Of a stretch of DNA of 64,000 nucleotides, positions 17,743 to 28,306 are shown piece after piece (position 1 is the stretch's first letter; the number at the start of each line of letters is the position of its first letter). The position numbers were made by a program, and so were the translations under genes. The notes beneath the pieces are model-generated. The model ran no database searches. It was not told the DNA's origin and saw only the letters and a program-made list of their open reading frames with translations. Origin of the DNA: Clostridiales bacterium (GTDB taxonomy: Bacteria; Bacillota; Clostridia; Lachnospirales; Lachnospiraceae); contig JAQXIP010000104.1 in the NCBI GenBank assembly GCA_029007845.1, forward strand, positions 1 through 64,000, in the 5' to 3' direction.

Positions 17743-18465
17743 ATGGTAAATGTTGTAAAACAATTAGTGGATCAAAGTGACCGCATTGTCGTATTAAGTG
17801 GATCAGCGATTGACCGTGAAGCAGGATTGTACGGAGCTTTTCAGGAAGAACGGGCTTATGATATTGAAGCCCGGTATCATTATTCCCCAGAGGAGATTGC
17901 AACGGAAAGGTTCTGGAGCACACGATCAGATTTATTTTACAAGTATTTCAGAGATTATATTGTAGACAAGGATAAGTTACAGCCACAGCCTTCCCATTGG
18001 GCGATCCGGAATCTGGAAAAAAGAGGAAAGCTGTCTACGGTTGTAACCAGATCCATATATGGTCTTCATCAGATGGCTGGTATCCATAATGTAATTGAAC
18101 TGCACGGCAGCATTCACCAGTGTTCCTGTCCAAGATGCGGGCGGGTATATCCGTTAGATTATATTCTGAACAGCCATGGAGCCGCCCACTGTGAGCAGTG
18201 CCGTATTGTACTGAAACCGGGATTTTCCATGTACGGTGATAACGTAGATAATGGGAAGATTTCCATGGTGGCAGAGGCAGTCAGCCACGCAGACATGCTG
18301 ATTATGGCAGGACCGAGCCCGGATTCCAGACTGGCTCAGTATGTGATCCAGTATTATCAGGGAGACCGGCTTGTGATGATTCATTCTCTGGAGCACAATG
18401 TCAGCAATGAAGTAGATTATGACATCTACGGATCTCCAAATGAGATTCTGCCAAAGATTTTTTAG
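17743..18465 (+). CDS. SIR2/sirtuin-like protein with degenerate NAD-pocket motifs
   Basis: 240 aa; IELHGS retained; zinc CSCPRCG..CEQC; GAGxS position reads SGSAI and QNID position reads RSIY. Confidence 0.8.
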   Translation: MVNVVKQLVDQSDRIVVLSGSAIDREAGLYGAFQEERAYDIEARYHYSPEEIATERFWSTRSDLFYKYFRDYIVDKDKLQPQPSHWAIRNLEKRGKLSTVVTRSIYGLHQMAGIHNVIELHGSIHQCSCPRCGRVYPLDYILNSHGAAHCEQCRIVLKPGFSMYGDNVDNGKISMVAEAVSHADMLIMAGPSPDSRLAQYVIQYYQGDRLVMIHSLEHNVSNEVDYDIYGSPNEILPKIF

Positions 18466-18490
18466 AAAGTAATGGAAACTGGAGGAAACC

Positions 18491-19954
18491 ATGAGTAAAA
18501 TAAGAACAAGATTTGCACCTAGTCCAACTGGTAAAATGCATGTAGGAAATCTGAGAACCGCTTTGTATGCTTATTTAATTGCAAAACATGAAGGCGGCGA
18601 TTTCCTGCTTCGGATCGAAGATACCGATCAGGAACGGTTTATGGAAGGTGCTCTTGATATCATCTATCGTACAATGGAGAAAGCCGGACTTGTACACGAT
18701 GAAGGTCCGGATAAGGATGGCGGATGTGGTCCTTATGTACAGTCTGAACGCCAGGCTAAGGGAATATATCTTGAATATGCAAAACAGCTGGTGGAAAAGG
18801 GAGAGGCTTATTACTGCTTTTGTACAAAAGAACGGCTGGACAGCTTAAGAAGCAAAGTGTCTGATGAAGAGGACAAGGAGATTGTGCGTTATGACAAGCA
18901 TTGTCTTAGCCTTTCGAAAGAAGAAGTCGAAGAAAAATTAAAAGCCGGGATTCCATATGTCATCCGTCAGAATAACCCGACAGAAGGAACGACCACTTTC
19001 CATGATGTCATCTATGGGGATATTACCGTAGAGAATGCAGAATTAGATGATATGATTCTAATCAAATCGGATGGTTTTCCGACCTACAATTTCGCAAATG
19101 TGGTAGATGACCACCTGATGGGAATTACCCATGTGGTGAGAGGAAATGAATACCTGTCTTCTTCTCCAAAGTATAACCGGTTATATGAAGCTTTTGGGTG
19201 GGAAGTACCGGTGTACGTTCACTGTCCAACCATTACCAATGAAGAACACAAGAAGCTCAGTAAGCGGTGTGGTCATGCATCCTTTGAGGATCTTCTGGAA
19301 CAGGGATTTGTAACAGAGGCTGTTGTGAATTTTGTGGCGCTGTTAGGCTGGTGCCCGGAGGATGATCAGGAGATCTTTACGATGGATGAACTGATCCAGA
19401 AGTTTGATTATCACAGAATTAACAAATCTCCAGCTGTTTTTGATATGGTAAAACTGAAATGGATGAATGGAGAATATCTGAAAGCAATGGAGTTTGACCG
19501 TTTCTATGAGATGGCAGAGCCTTATCTTTTAGAAGTCATCCACAAAGATCTGGATCTTAAGAAAATCGCAGCAATGGTAAAGACCAGAATTGAAATCTTC
19601 CCGGATATTAAGGAACATGTGGATTTCTTTGAGGAACTGCCGGAATACGATGTGGCAATGTATACCCACAAGAAGATGAAAACCAATGGGGAAACATCCC
19701 TTGCGGTATTAAAGGAGATTCTTCCGATTCTCGAAAAGCAGGAAGATTATTCCAATGACGCACTTTATGAAGTACTCTGCCAGTATGTGAAAGAAAAAGG
19801 TGTGAAGAACGGCTATGTGATGTGGCCAATCCGTACTGCGGTATCTGGAAAACAGATGACACCGGGCGGCGCAACCGAACTGATGGAAGTGCTTGGAAAA
19901 GAAGAAAGTCTTGCAAGAATCCGAAAGGGAATTGCAATGTTAGAGGCACAGTAG
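18491..19954 (+). CDS. gltX: glutamate--tRNA ligase
   Basis: 487 aa; [41 protein letters not shown]. Confidence 0.97.
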   Translation: MSKIRTRFAPSPTGKMHVGNLRTALYAYLIAKHEGGDFLLRIEDTDQERFMEGALDIIYRTMEKAGLVHDEGPDKDGGCGPYVQSERQAKGIYLEYAKQLVEKGEAYYCFCTKERLDSLRSKVSDEEDKEIVRYDKHCLSLSKEEVEEKLKAGIPYVIRQNNPTEGTTTFHDVIYGDITVENAELDDMILIKSDGFPTYNFANVVDDHLMGITHVVRGNEYLSSSPKYNRLYEAFGWEVPVYVHCPTITNEEHKKLSKRCGHASFEDLLEQGFVTEAVVNFVALLGWCPEDDQEIFTMDELIQKFDYHRINKSPAVFDMVKLKWMNGEYLKAMEFDRFYEMAEPYLLEVIHKDLDLKKIAAMVKTRIEIFPDIKEHVDFFEELPEYDVAMYTHKKMKTNGETSLAVLKEILPILEKQEDYSNDALYEVLCQYVKEKGVKNGYVMWPIRTAVSGKQMTPGGATELMEVLGKEESLARIRKGIAMLEAQ

Positions 19955-19976
19955 ATAAAAGGAGTTATAAAACAGA

Positions 19977-21998
19977 TTGCAAAAGGAAGTAACAAAAAAT
20001 CAGGATTTTACCATGAATCCGGCACAGAAGGAAGCGGTTACCTTTTATAAAGGAGCCGCTTTGGTTCTTGCAGGACCGGGGAGTGGAAAGACCGCCGTCA
20101 TTACCCGTCGCGTTCAGTATCTTATGGAGTATCAGGGAGTTGATCCAAGGGAAATTCTGGTTATAACATTTACAAAGGCCGCAGCCAGGGAAATGCAGGA
20201 ACGTTTTTACCGACTGATGGGCAGGGATGTCCCAGGAGTGACGTTTGGAACGTTTCATGCCGTGTTTTTTCAGATCTTAAAGCTGGCTTACGGCTATCGT
20301 GCAAGCAGCATTTTAAGAGAGGAAGAACAGTTTCAGCTTGTCCGGGAGCTGGTGGAAAAGGAACCACTGGAATACGAGGATGAGAAGGAGCTGGTTTCCT
20401 CTCTTTTGTCTGAAATCAGCCGGGTAAAAGGGGAGCACATGCAGATAGACAATTACTATTCCATGAACTGTGCCCAGGAGATTTTTACCCGGATCTATAA
20501 CGGATATGAGAGCAGGCTCCGGGCAATGGGAAAAATCGATTTTGATGATATGATGGTGCTTACCTATGAATTGTTTGAAAAACGTCCGGATATTCTTGCA
20601 ATGTGGCAGAAACGTTATCATTATCTGATGGTGGACGAGGCACAGGACAGTAACCGCCTGCAGTTTCTTCTCACCAGAATGCTGGCAGGGGAACATGGAA
20701 ACCTGATGTTAGTTGGAGATGACGATCAAAGCTTATATGGATTCCGTGGGGCAAGACCAGAACTTCTGCTTCATTTCAGCAGTGACTATCCAGAGGGAAA
20801 AAAGATTTATCTCAATAGGAATTACCGGTCTACCGGAAGTATCGTAGAGGCAGCATCCCGGGTAATTTCTCATAATCAAAAACGGTTTGAGAAAGAACTG
20901 AAGGCGGTAAAGGAAAAGGGGGATCCGGTTTTTGTACGGGCATTTGAGAACCGGAAGTTAGAGAACCAGTGGATTCTGTCACAGATTCGAAGCCGGCATG
21001 ACAAGGGTCAGTCCTATTCTTCTATGGCAGTTCTTACAAGAACCAATGTGGGACCAAGAGCACTTGTTAATCTGTTTATGGAATACCAGATTCCGTTCTG
21101 GGTAAAAGATATACTTCCAAATCTATATGAACACTGGATTGCAAAAGATCTGTTTGCCTATCAGAAGCTTGCCTGTGGGGAAAAATCCAGAGGGCTGATG
21201 CTTATGGTGGCCAACCGTCCAAAACGGTATCTGAAACGGGAGATTTTTGATGAACCGGTGATTTCCTTTGAACGGCTGAAAGGCTTTTATAAGGATAAGC
21301 CCTATATGATCAACCGGATTGAAAACTGGCAGAATGACCTGGATGCCCTGAATGGCATGGATCCGTATGCGACCATTTGTTACATCCGCAAAGCCATCGG
21401 CTATGATGATTTCTTAAAGGAATACGCCACATACCGACACATCAGTCTGGAGGAATTACAGGATGTTGTGGAGGAATTACAGGAAGATGCGAAAAACTAC
21501 CGGACATGGGATGATTGGTATGCTCATATGGAGCAATACAAAGAACAATTAAAAAAGAATGCCAGACGGAAGAATGACACTGGGGAAGACCAGGTTTCCT
21601 TTATGACTTACCACAGTGCAAAAGGCCTGGAATTTGATACGGTGTTTCTGCCGGATTCCAATGAAACAATTACCCCTCATCAGAAAGCGGTCAGTGAGGC
21701 AGATGTAGAGGAAGAGAGACGGATGTATTATGTGGCAATGACAAGGGCAAAAAAGGATCTGAATGTGACATTTGTCAAAGAACAGTATGGGAAGAAGCTG
21801 GATGTTTCCAGGTTTGTAGGTGAATTTTTATGGGATGACCAGAGATTCCAGGAAGGAGCCGTTGTCGTACACAAACAATATGGAAAGGGCACCATAGTAA
21901 AACGGGAAGAAGATAAGGTGACGATACGGTTTGAAAGGCAGACTCTTCCAAAAGTGTTAAGTTTGTCTTATTGTGTACAGCACCAGTTGTTTCAGTAA
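19977..21998 (+). CDS. UvrD/PcrA-type superfamily 1 ATP-dependent helicase
   Basis: 673 aa; GPGSGKTAVITRRVQYL, ITFTKAAAREMQERF, DEAQDSN, GDDDQSLYGFRGA, TYHSAKGLEFDTVFLPDSNE, YVAMTRAK; C-terminal VVVHKQYGKGTIV segment. Confidence 0.93.
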   Translation: MQKEVTKNQDFTMNPAQKEAVTFYKGAALVLAGPGSGKTAVITRRVQYLMEYQGVDPREILVITFTKAAAREMQERFYRLMGRDVPGVTFGTFHAVFFQILKLAYGYRASSILREEEQFQLVRELVEKEPLEYEDEKELVSSLLSEISRVKGEHMQIDNYYSMNCAQEIFTRIYNGYESRLRAMGKIDFDDMMVLTYELFEKRPDILAMWQKRYHYLMVDEAQDSNRLQFLLTRMLAGEHGNLMLVGDDDQSLYGFRGARPELLLHFSSDYPEGKKIYLNRNYRSTGSIVEAASRVISHNQKRFEKELKAVKEKGDPVFVRAFENRKLENQWILSQIRSRHDKGQSYSSMAVLTRTNVGPRALVNLFMEYQIPFWVKDILPNLYEHWIAKDLFAYQKLACGEKSRGLMLMVANRPKRYLKREIFDEPVISFERLKGFYKDKPYMINRIENWQNDLDALNGMDPYATICYIRKAIGYDDFLKEYATYRHISLEELQDVVEELQEDAKNYRTWDDWYAHMEQYKEQLKKNARRKNDTGEDQVSFMTYHSAKGLEFDTVFLPDSNETITPHQKAVSEADVEEERRMYYVAMTRAKKDLNVTFVKEQYGKKLDVSRFVGEFLWDDQRFQEGAVVVHKQYGKGTIVKREEDKVTIRFERQTLPKVLSLSYCVQHQLFQ

Positions 21999-22001
21999 TT
22001 G

Positions 22002-24416
22002 ATGCAGTCAGATTTGGTTATGGAGGAGAGAATGGCAGAGGAAAAAATATCGGTGCGCAATCTTGTGGAATTTATTTTAAGGCAGGGTGACCTGGATAAC
22101 CGGGAGGGCAGCACGGATGTGGATGCGATGCAAAAAGGCAGCCAGCTTCATAAAAAGATCCAGAAAGGGAAGGATAGCACATACCGCCCGGAAGTTTCGT
22201 TAAAGATGGAGATTCCGTTAGAATATGGAGATGATGTGATTATTCTAAAGTTAGAAGGCAGGGCGGATGGGATACAAACGCTTCCTTCTCTGGATGGATG
22301 TAAGAGGGCACTGATTGACGAGATTAAAACGGTAAAAAAAGATCTCGGAAAGATGGAAGCACCAGATCCTGTGCATGTTGCCCAGGCGAAATGTTATGCG
22401 TATATGTATGGTGAGGAAGAAGGAATTAGTTCTGGAATTGTGCGTCTTACTTACTGTCATCAGGAGACAGAGGAAATCCGGTATTTTGAGGAGCCATATG
22501 AGCTATCAGAGCTGAAGGAATGGTTTTATGCGCTGATTAAGGAATACTCTAAATGGGTGTTCTGGAAACGGGACTGGGTTAAGAAGCGGAATGAATCCAT
22601 TAAAAAAGTGGAATTTCCGTTTGAATACCGGCCGGGACAAAAAGAACTGGCAGTTGGGGTGTACCGTACCATTCTCCGGAAAAAGAAGCTGTATCTGGAA
22701 GCACCTACCGGGGTGGGAAAGACGCTGTCTACGGTTTTTCCTGCGGTAAAGGCCATGGGAGAAGAAATCTGTGAAAAGATATTTTATCTGACAGCAAAGA
22801 CGATTGCAAGAAGTGTGGCATCCGATACTTTTTCTCTGCTTAACGGGCAGGGACTTCTTATGAAAGTGCTTACCATTACTGCCAAAGAAAAAATCTGTAT
22901 TCTTGATAAGCCTGATTGTAATCCGGCGGCATGTATCCGGGCAAAAGGGCATTTTGACCGGATAAATGATGCCGTATTTGCCCTGCTCACTTCGGATGAG
23001 CTGCTGATAAGGGAAACGATTGAGCGGTATAGTGAGAAGTATCAGGTATGTCCGTTTGAACTGAGTCTGGATGTGGCAGTCTGGTGTGATGCCATAATCT
23101 GTGATTATAATTATGTCTTTGATCCAAATGTGGCGCTGAAACGTTTCTTTGATGGTGGAGCCAATAATTATGTGTTTCTCATCGACGAAGCCCATAATCT
23201 GGTGGAGCGTGCCCGGGAAATGTACAGTGCATCTCTTGTAAAGGAACAGTTTCTGAAAGTACGGCAGATCGTGAAAGGAAGCTGGAAGCGTGTGGAGAAA
23301 AGGCTTGGAGCCTGTAACAACATTCTGCTAAAGTATAAGAGAGAATGTGACGACATGCTTGTAGTGGAAGATGTTCATGAACTTGCGGTACAGCTTTTGC
23401 GCCTGTCCCAGGCATATGATGAACTCATGGAAGCAAAACCGGATTATGGGGCAGAAGAGATGAATGAAATTCTTACCTTGTACTTTGACCTCAAGCGCTT
23501 TCTCTCCATATATGAGCTGCTAGACGATAAGTATGAGATTTTATTCCAGTTTCTGGAAAATGGGGCATTCCAGGTAAAATTGCAATGCATGGATCCTTCG
23601 GAAAATTTAAAGAAATACTTGTCAAAAGGAAGAAGTGCCATATTTTTTTCTGCCACACTGTTGCCAGTATCTTATTACCGGCAGCAGCTTGCAGGAGAGC
23701 CGGAGGATTATGCCATCTATGCCCCGTCTCCTTTCCCAAAAGAAAACCGCAGGGTATTTCTTGCAAAGGGAGTCAGTACCGTATATAAACGCCGGACAAG
23801 GGAGGAATACCGGCGTATTCTTTCTTATATTCGGGCGTTTGTAGCAGGAAAAAAAGGAAATTATCTGGTGTTTTTTCCGTCTTACCGGATGATGGAGGAT
23901 GTGCTGGCAATCCTGGAAGAACCGGAATTTCAACCTTTCTATGAGATAGCAGAAATCTATGAACAGAAAGCCGGAATGACCGAACGGGAAAAAGAAGAAT
24001 TTTTGTCTTTGTTTTCCGAGGATGAAAAAGCGAACCGTTCAAAGGTTGGGATGTGTGTCTTAGGAGGCGTGTTTGGTGAGGGAATTGATCTTACCGGAGA
24101 CCGCCTCATTGGTGCTGTAGTTGTGGGAACCGGACTTCCGATGGTTGGACCGGCCAGAGAACTGTTCCGGAGTTATTATGATGAGAAAAAACAGATGGGA
24201 TTTGAATATGCGTATCTGTATCCCGGTATGAATAAAGTAATGCAGGCTGCCGGGCGGGTAATCCGCACGATGGAAGACCGGGGAGTTGTGCTGTTATTAG
24301 ACGAACGCTTCCAGTATTCCCAGTATCAGAAGCTGTTCCCAAGAGAATGGTTTCCGTGGGAGAGCGTGTCTCTTGAAGAGATGAAGGAAAAACTGAAAGC
24401 GTTCTGGAATGAATAA
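22002..24416 (+). CDS. PD-(D/E)XK nuclease fused to XPD/DinG-like superfamily 2 helicase
   Basis: N-term GSQLHKK, GRADGI, LIDEIKTVK, QAKCYAYM (RecB-type nuclease motifs); GVGKTLSTVFPA Walker A; C-x6-C-x4-C and YQVCPFE FeS-like cysteines; LIDEAHNLVERAREM; AAGRVIRTMEDRG. Confidence 0.87.
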   Translation: MQSDLVMEERMAEEKISVRNLVEFILRQGDLDNREGSTDVDAMQKGSQLHKKIQKGKDSTYRPEVSLKMEIPLEYGDDVIILKLEGRADGIQTLPSLDGCKRALIDEIKTVKKDLGKMEAPDPVHVAQAKCYAYMYGEEEGISSGIVRLTYCHQETEEIRYFEEPYELSELKEWFYALIKEYSKWVFWKRDWVKKRNESIKKVEFPFEYRPGQKELAVGVYRTILRKKKLYLEAPTGVGKTLSTVFPAVKAMGEEICEKIFYLTAKTIARSVASDTFSLLNGQGLLMKVLTITAKEKICILDKPDCNPAACIRAKGHFDRINDAVFALLTSDELLIRETIERYSEKYQVCPFELSLDVAVWCDAIICDYNYVFDPNVALKRFFDGGANNYVFLIDEAHNLVERAREMYSASLVKEQFLKVRQIVKGSWKRVEKRLGACNNILLKYKRECDDMLVVEDVHELAVQLLRLSQAYDELMEAKPDYGAEEMNEILTLYFDLKRFLSIYELLDDKYEILFQFLENGAFQVKLQCMDPSENLKKYLSKGRSAIFFSATLLPVSYYRQQLAGEPEDYAIYAPSPFPKENRRVFLAKGVSTVYKRRTREEYRRILSYIRAFVAGKKGNYLVFFPSYRMMEDVLAILEEPEFQPFYEIAEIYEQKAGMTEREKEEFLSLFSEDEKANRSKVGMCVLGGVFGEGIDLTGDRLIGAVVVGTGLPMVGPARELFRSYYDEKKQMGFEYAYLYPGMNKVMQAAGRVIRTMEDRGVVLLLDERFQYSQYQKLFPREWFPWESVSLEEMKEKLKAFWNE

Positions 24417-24419
24417 AGC

Positions 24420-25628
24420 TTATTGCAGTTCATTTAACGTATCGGAACCTTTTAAGGTAACAGTAACCGATTCTTCTTCATAACTGCCGTTTAGATTACG
24501 GGAAAAAGTCACTTGGATTTTTGTCCCGGCACTGTAGGAGTTCACAAGCTCCTGCAGATGTTCGATCGTTTTCACATCCCGTCCACTAATCTTTGTAATA
24601 ATATCTCCTTTCTTGAGACCGGCTTCTTTTGCTGCTCCAGATTCGGAAACTTCCCCTATATAGACGCCCACCGGCATATTATAAGCCTGTGAAAGGCTTT
24701 CAGAGATCGTTCTTCCGCTAATGCCAAGATAACCTTCTTCTCCTTCTTTCACTTCTTTTTTTGTCTTAATGTCAGAAAGAATCGGAGTCGCAGAATCGAT
24801 TGGGATGGCAAATCCCATTCCTTCTACCGAATCATCGGAATACTTGGCAGAATTAATGCCGATTACCTCGCCGTTCATGTTTAGCAGGGCACCGCCGCTG
24901 TTTCCCGGATTAATGGCGGCATCTGTCTGTATCAGCGTCATAGTCGTGCTGTCAATGGTTACTTCCCGGTTTAAGGCACTGACGCAGCCAACGGTTACCG
25001 ACTGGCCGTACCCCAGGGAATTTCCAATGGCAATGACACCCTGGCCGGTTTCCATCTCGCTGCTTTTGCCAAAGGTGGCAGTGGTAATGGCATTTTGTGT
25101 ATCAGAATCCAGTTTGTCAAGAGACAGGGTTACCAGTGCAAGATCCGCGGTGGAATCGGTTCCTTTTACCGATGCATTCACACTTTTTCCATCAATAAAC
25201 GTAACGGTAATACTGGTGGCATCTTTCACAACATGTTTGTTGGTAGCAATACTTAACGTATCCCCGGTTTTGTCAATGATTATGCCGGAACCACACCCGG
25301 TATACTGCTCGGTTGTGCCATAGAACGGATTGGTCTGCTGGTACGTACTGGAAATAGATACAATGGAGGACATGGCTTTTTTTGCAACAGTCGAAACATT
25401 TGAGTGGTCGGCGGTTGTATCTAGTGTTTTGGTTTTGCCTAAGGTAACCTCCGGCTGTTTGGATTCCTCTTTGTTGGAGTCGAGTACTTTTTTTATATCC
25501 ATTGCGCCGGAAAGATACTGGAATGTCGTATAAGCAGCGGCTGAGATGCCGCCAACGAGCAAACCGGCGGTGAGGGTAATCAGGACAAGCTTTGCCCCAA
25601 ATGGAACTTTCTTTTTTTGCTGATTCAT
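24420..25628 (-). CDS. HtrA/DegP-like trypsin-PDZ serine protease
   Basis: MNQQKKKVPF start at 25628; TNKHVV, ADLALV, PGNSGGALLN triad contexts; C-terminal PDZ GLKKGDIITKISGRDV. Confidence 0.95.
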   Translation of the reverse strand: MNQQKKKVPFGAKLVLITLTAGLLVGGISAAAYTTFQYLSGAMDIKKVLDSNKEESKQPEVTLGKTKTLDTTADHSNVSTVAKKAMSSIVSISSTYQQTNPFYGTTEQYTGCGSGIIIDKTGDTLSIATNKHVVKDATSITVTFIDGKSVNASVKGTDSTADLALVTLSLDKLDSDTQNAITTATFGKSSEMETGQGVIAIGNSLGYGQSVTVGCVSALNREVTIDSTTMTLIQTDAAINPGNSGGALLNMNGEVIGINSAKYSDDSVEGMGFAIPIDSATPILSDIKTKKEVKEGEEGYLGISGRTISESLSQAYNMPVGVYIGEVSESGAAKEAGLKKGDIITKISGRDVKTIEHLQELVNSYSAGTKIQVTFSRNLNGSYEEESVTVTLKGSDTLNELQ

Positions 25629-25804
25629 AAAAATCAGACTCCTTTCTTTTACTCTGCTTTTCACATAGTATAACACAGGTTTGTGTTTTGTTTGTGAAAA
25701 TCCGTTTATTTTTGTTGCCAGTTTGGAAGAAGAGGGAGTATAATAAGGAAGCTGTTAGTGAGGAAAGAATCACCGAAAGACAGGACAGGAAAGGTTGGAA
25801 GAAA

Positions 25805-26761
25805 ATGGGACAGGAACAGATCTTGTATGTTGTGATTCCTTGTTATAATGAGGAAGAAGTTCTAAAGAAAACTTCCAAACGTCTGGAAGAAAAACTAACC
25901 AGTCTGATTCAAAACCACCGAATCGGAAAAGAAAGCCGGGTATTTTTTGTAGATGATGGATCAAAGGATGATACATGGCAGATGATAAAAAAACTACACC
26001 AGGATAGTCCTTTGTTTAGCGGGATTTGCCTGACAAGAAACCGGGGACATCAAAATGCCCTGCTCGCAGGTCTTCTTACGGCAAAAGATAAGGCAGATAT
26101 TATGATTTCCATGGACGCAGACCTGCAGGATGATGTGGATGCCATAGATGCTATGCTGGATGCCTATGAAACGGGATGTGATATCGTATATGGTGTCCGT
26201 AATAACCGGGATAGTGATTCCTTTTTTAAGAGAAATACAGCGCAGCTTTTTTACCGCCTGACGAATCTTCTTGGCGGGGAGCTTGTTTATAATCATGCAG
26301 ACTTCCGCCTGATGAGCAGGCGGGCAGTAAAAGCGCTGGAAGAATACCGGGAAGTGAATCTCTTTCTTCGTGGAATTGTTCCTATGATCGGATATAAAAC
26401 GACGGTTGTAGAATACTCCCGTTCTCCCCGTGCGGCAGGAAAAAGCAAGTATCCCCTTAAAAAAATGGTCTCGTTTGCCATGGAAGGCATTACTTCTTTA
26501 AGTATAAAGCCAATGCAGGTGCTTACGTGGCTTGGGGTAGCCGTGTTTACCTTAAGCCTGTTTATGCTTGTGTATATTTTTGCAAGGCATTTGACGGGGC
26601 ATACCGTAGTCGGCTGGTCCAGCGTTGCGGTATCGGTATGGGCCATCGGAGGATTGCAGCTTCTTGGACTGGGACTGATTGGGGAATATATTGGAAAAAT
26701 CTATTTGGAAGTAAAGGCACGTCCTCGTTATCTCATCGAAGAAAATTTAGAAGAGGAATAG
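25805..26761 (+). CDS. family 2 glycosyltransferase (membrane-anchored, polyprenyl-phosphate type)
   Basis: VVIPCYNEEEVLKKT, MDADLQDDVDAI, C-terminal TM pair, LGLIGEYIGKIYLEVKARPRYLIEE. Confidence 0.93.
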   Translation: MGQEQILYVVIPCYNEEEVLKKTSKRLEEKLTSLIQNHRIGKESRVFFVDDGSKDDTWQMIKKLHQDSPLFSGICLTRNRGHQNALLAGLLTAKDKADIMISMDADLQDDVDAIDAMLDAYETGCDIVYGVRNNRDSDSFFKRNTAQLFYRLTNLLGGELVYNHADFRLMSRRAVKALEEYREVNLFLRGIVPMIGYKTTVVEYSRSPRAAGKSKYPLKKMVSFAMEGITSLSIKPMQVLTWLGVAVFTLSLFMLVYIFARHLTGHTVVGWSSVAVSVWAIGGLQLLGLGLIGEYIGKIYLEVKARPRYLIEENLEEE

Positions 26762-26827
26762 TTGTAGGAACAAAAAGAATCGTGTATAATGGTGGGAATG
26801 TAAAAGACAAGGTAACAGGAGGAACAC

Positions 26828-28252
26828 ATGATTAAAGATAACCAGAAATTATTAAACCGGTTTCATGTATTAATTGATGCCGTTTTGATTGCAATTTCTT
26901 TTTTATTGACTTATTATATCCGTTTTGAGAGTATTCTGGCATACCGGATCTACTGGCTTCATCCAAGTAATTACTGGGATGATATTGCTACCTTCTCCCG
27001 GATGCTTTTCTTTGTCATTCCGGGGTATCTGATCAGCTATGCGTTCTGTAACATGTATGGCTCAAAACGCTCAAAGAGCAAACGCCTGGAATTATGGAAT
27101 ATCGTTAAGGCAAATGTAATCGGACTTGCTTATTTTACCATTGTACTTGTTATTCTGAAAAAAAGTATGGAGTACATGCGGGCATTCTTCTTAATCTTTT
27201 TTATTGTGAATACCCTGTTGGATTATGTTTTCCGCCTCGTTGTAAAAGCAATATTAAAGAGTATGCGTAAGCGGGGATATAATCTAAAACATGTGATTTT
27301 AGTCGGATATTCCAGAACAACAGAGAAATATATTAACCGGATTCTTGCTAATCCGGAATGGGGTTATCATATTCATGGAATTCTGGATGATAACCACAAA
27401 AAAGGATTTGCCTATAAAGGCATCAAGGTAATGGATACGATAAACGAGCTTCCATCGTATCTTGAGACGAATGAGTTTGATGAGATTGCCATTACCTTAA
27501 GCATTGATGAGTATGGAAAATTAGAACGCATTGTAAACGAATGTGAAAAGTCCGGCGTGCATACCCAGTTTATTCCAGACTACAATAATATTATTCCAAC
27601 CCGTCCTTATACAGAAGACTATAATGGACTGCCGGTCATTAATATCCGGCGTGTACCGCTGTCAAACGGATGGAATGCCTTTATTAAGCGGATGATGGAT
27701 ATTGCCGGCTCCCTTGTGTGCATCGTTTTATTCTCCATTCCAATGCTTGTTACTGCTATTATTATAAAAGCAACCTCGAAAGGACCGCTTATTTTTAAGC
27801 AGACAAGGGTGGGTCTTCACAACCGGGAATTCTCCATGTATAAGTTCCGTTCCATGGAAGTACAGAACGAGGCAAAAGAGAAAAAGGCATGGACAACCAA
27901 AAATGATCCACGGGTCACACCGATTGGCCGGTTTATCCGCAAGACAAGCATTGACGAGCTTCCACAGCTTTTTAATGTGTTAAAAGGAGATATGAGTCTG
28001 GTGGGGCCAAGACCGGAACGGCCGTTTTTTGTGGAGAAATTCAAAGAGGAGATTCCCCGTTATATGATTAAACACCAGGTGCGTCCTGGAATTACCGGAT
28101 GGGCGCAGGTGAATGGATACCGGGGGGATACTTCGATCCGTCTCCGGATTGAGCATGATTTGTTCTATATTGAAAACTGGACCATAGGATTTGATATTAA
28201 AATATTGTTTTTGACGATATTTAAAGGATTTGTGAATAAAAATGCATATTAA
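26828..28252 (+). CDS. undecaprenyl-phosphate sugar-1-phosphate transferase (exopolysaccharide polyprenyl glycosylphosphotransferase)
   Basis: 474 aa; [57 protein letters not shown]. Confidence 0.95.
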   Translation: MIKDNQKLLNRFHVLIDAVLIAISFLLTYYIRFESILAYRIYWLHPSNYWDDIATFSRMLFFVIPGYLISYAFCNMYGSKRSKSKRLELWNIVKANVIGLAYFTIVLVILKKSMEYMRAFFLIFFIVNTLLDYVFRLVVKAILKSMRKRGYNLKHVILVGYSRTTEKYINRILANPEWGYHIHGILDDNHKKGFAYKGIKVMDTINELPSYLETNEFDEIAITLSIDEYGKLERIVNECEKSGVHTQFIPDYNNIIPTRPYTEDYNGLPVINIRRVPLSNGWNAFIKRMMDIAGSLVCIVLFSIPMLVTAIIIKATSKGPLIFKQTRVGLHNREFSMYKFRSMEVQNEAKEKKAWTTKNDPRVTPIGRFIRKTSIDELPQLFNVLKGDMSLVGPRPERPFFVEKFKEEIPRYMIKHQVRPGITGWAQVNGYRGDTSIRLRIEHDLFYIENWTIGFDIKILFLTIFKGFVNKNAY

Positions 28253-28306
28253 GCTAAGCATTTAACGCTGGAAGGACTATGACAGAACTAGACAGGAGGC
28301 AGAGAG

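Noticed and set aside
22506-23195. 229 aa antisense ORF
   Set aside because: Lies entirely opposite the strongly supported nuclease-helicase gene; no family motif; shadow ORF.
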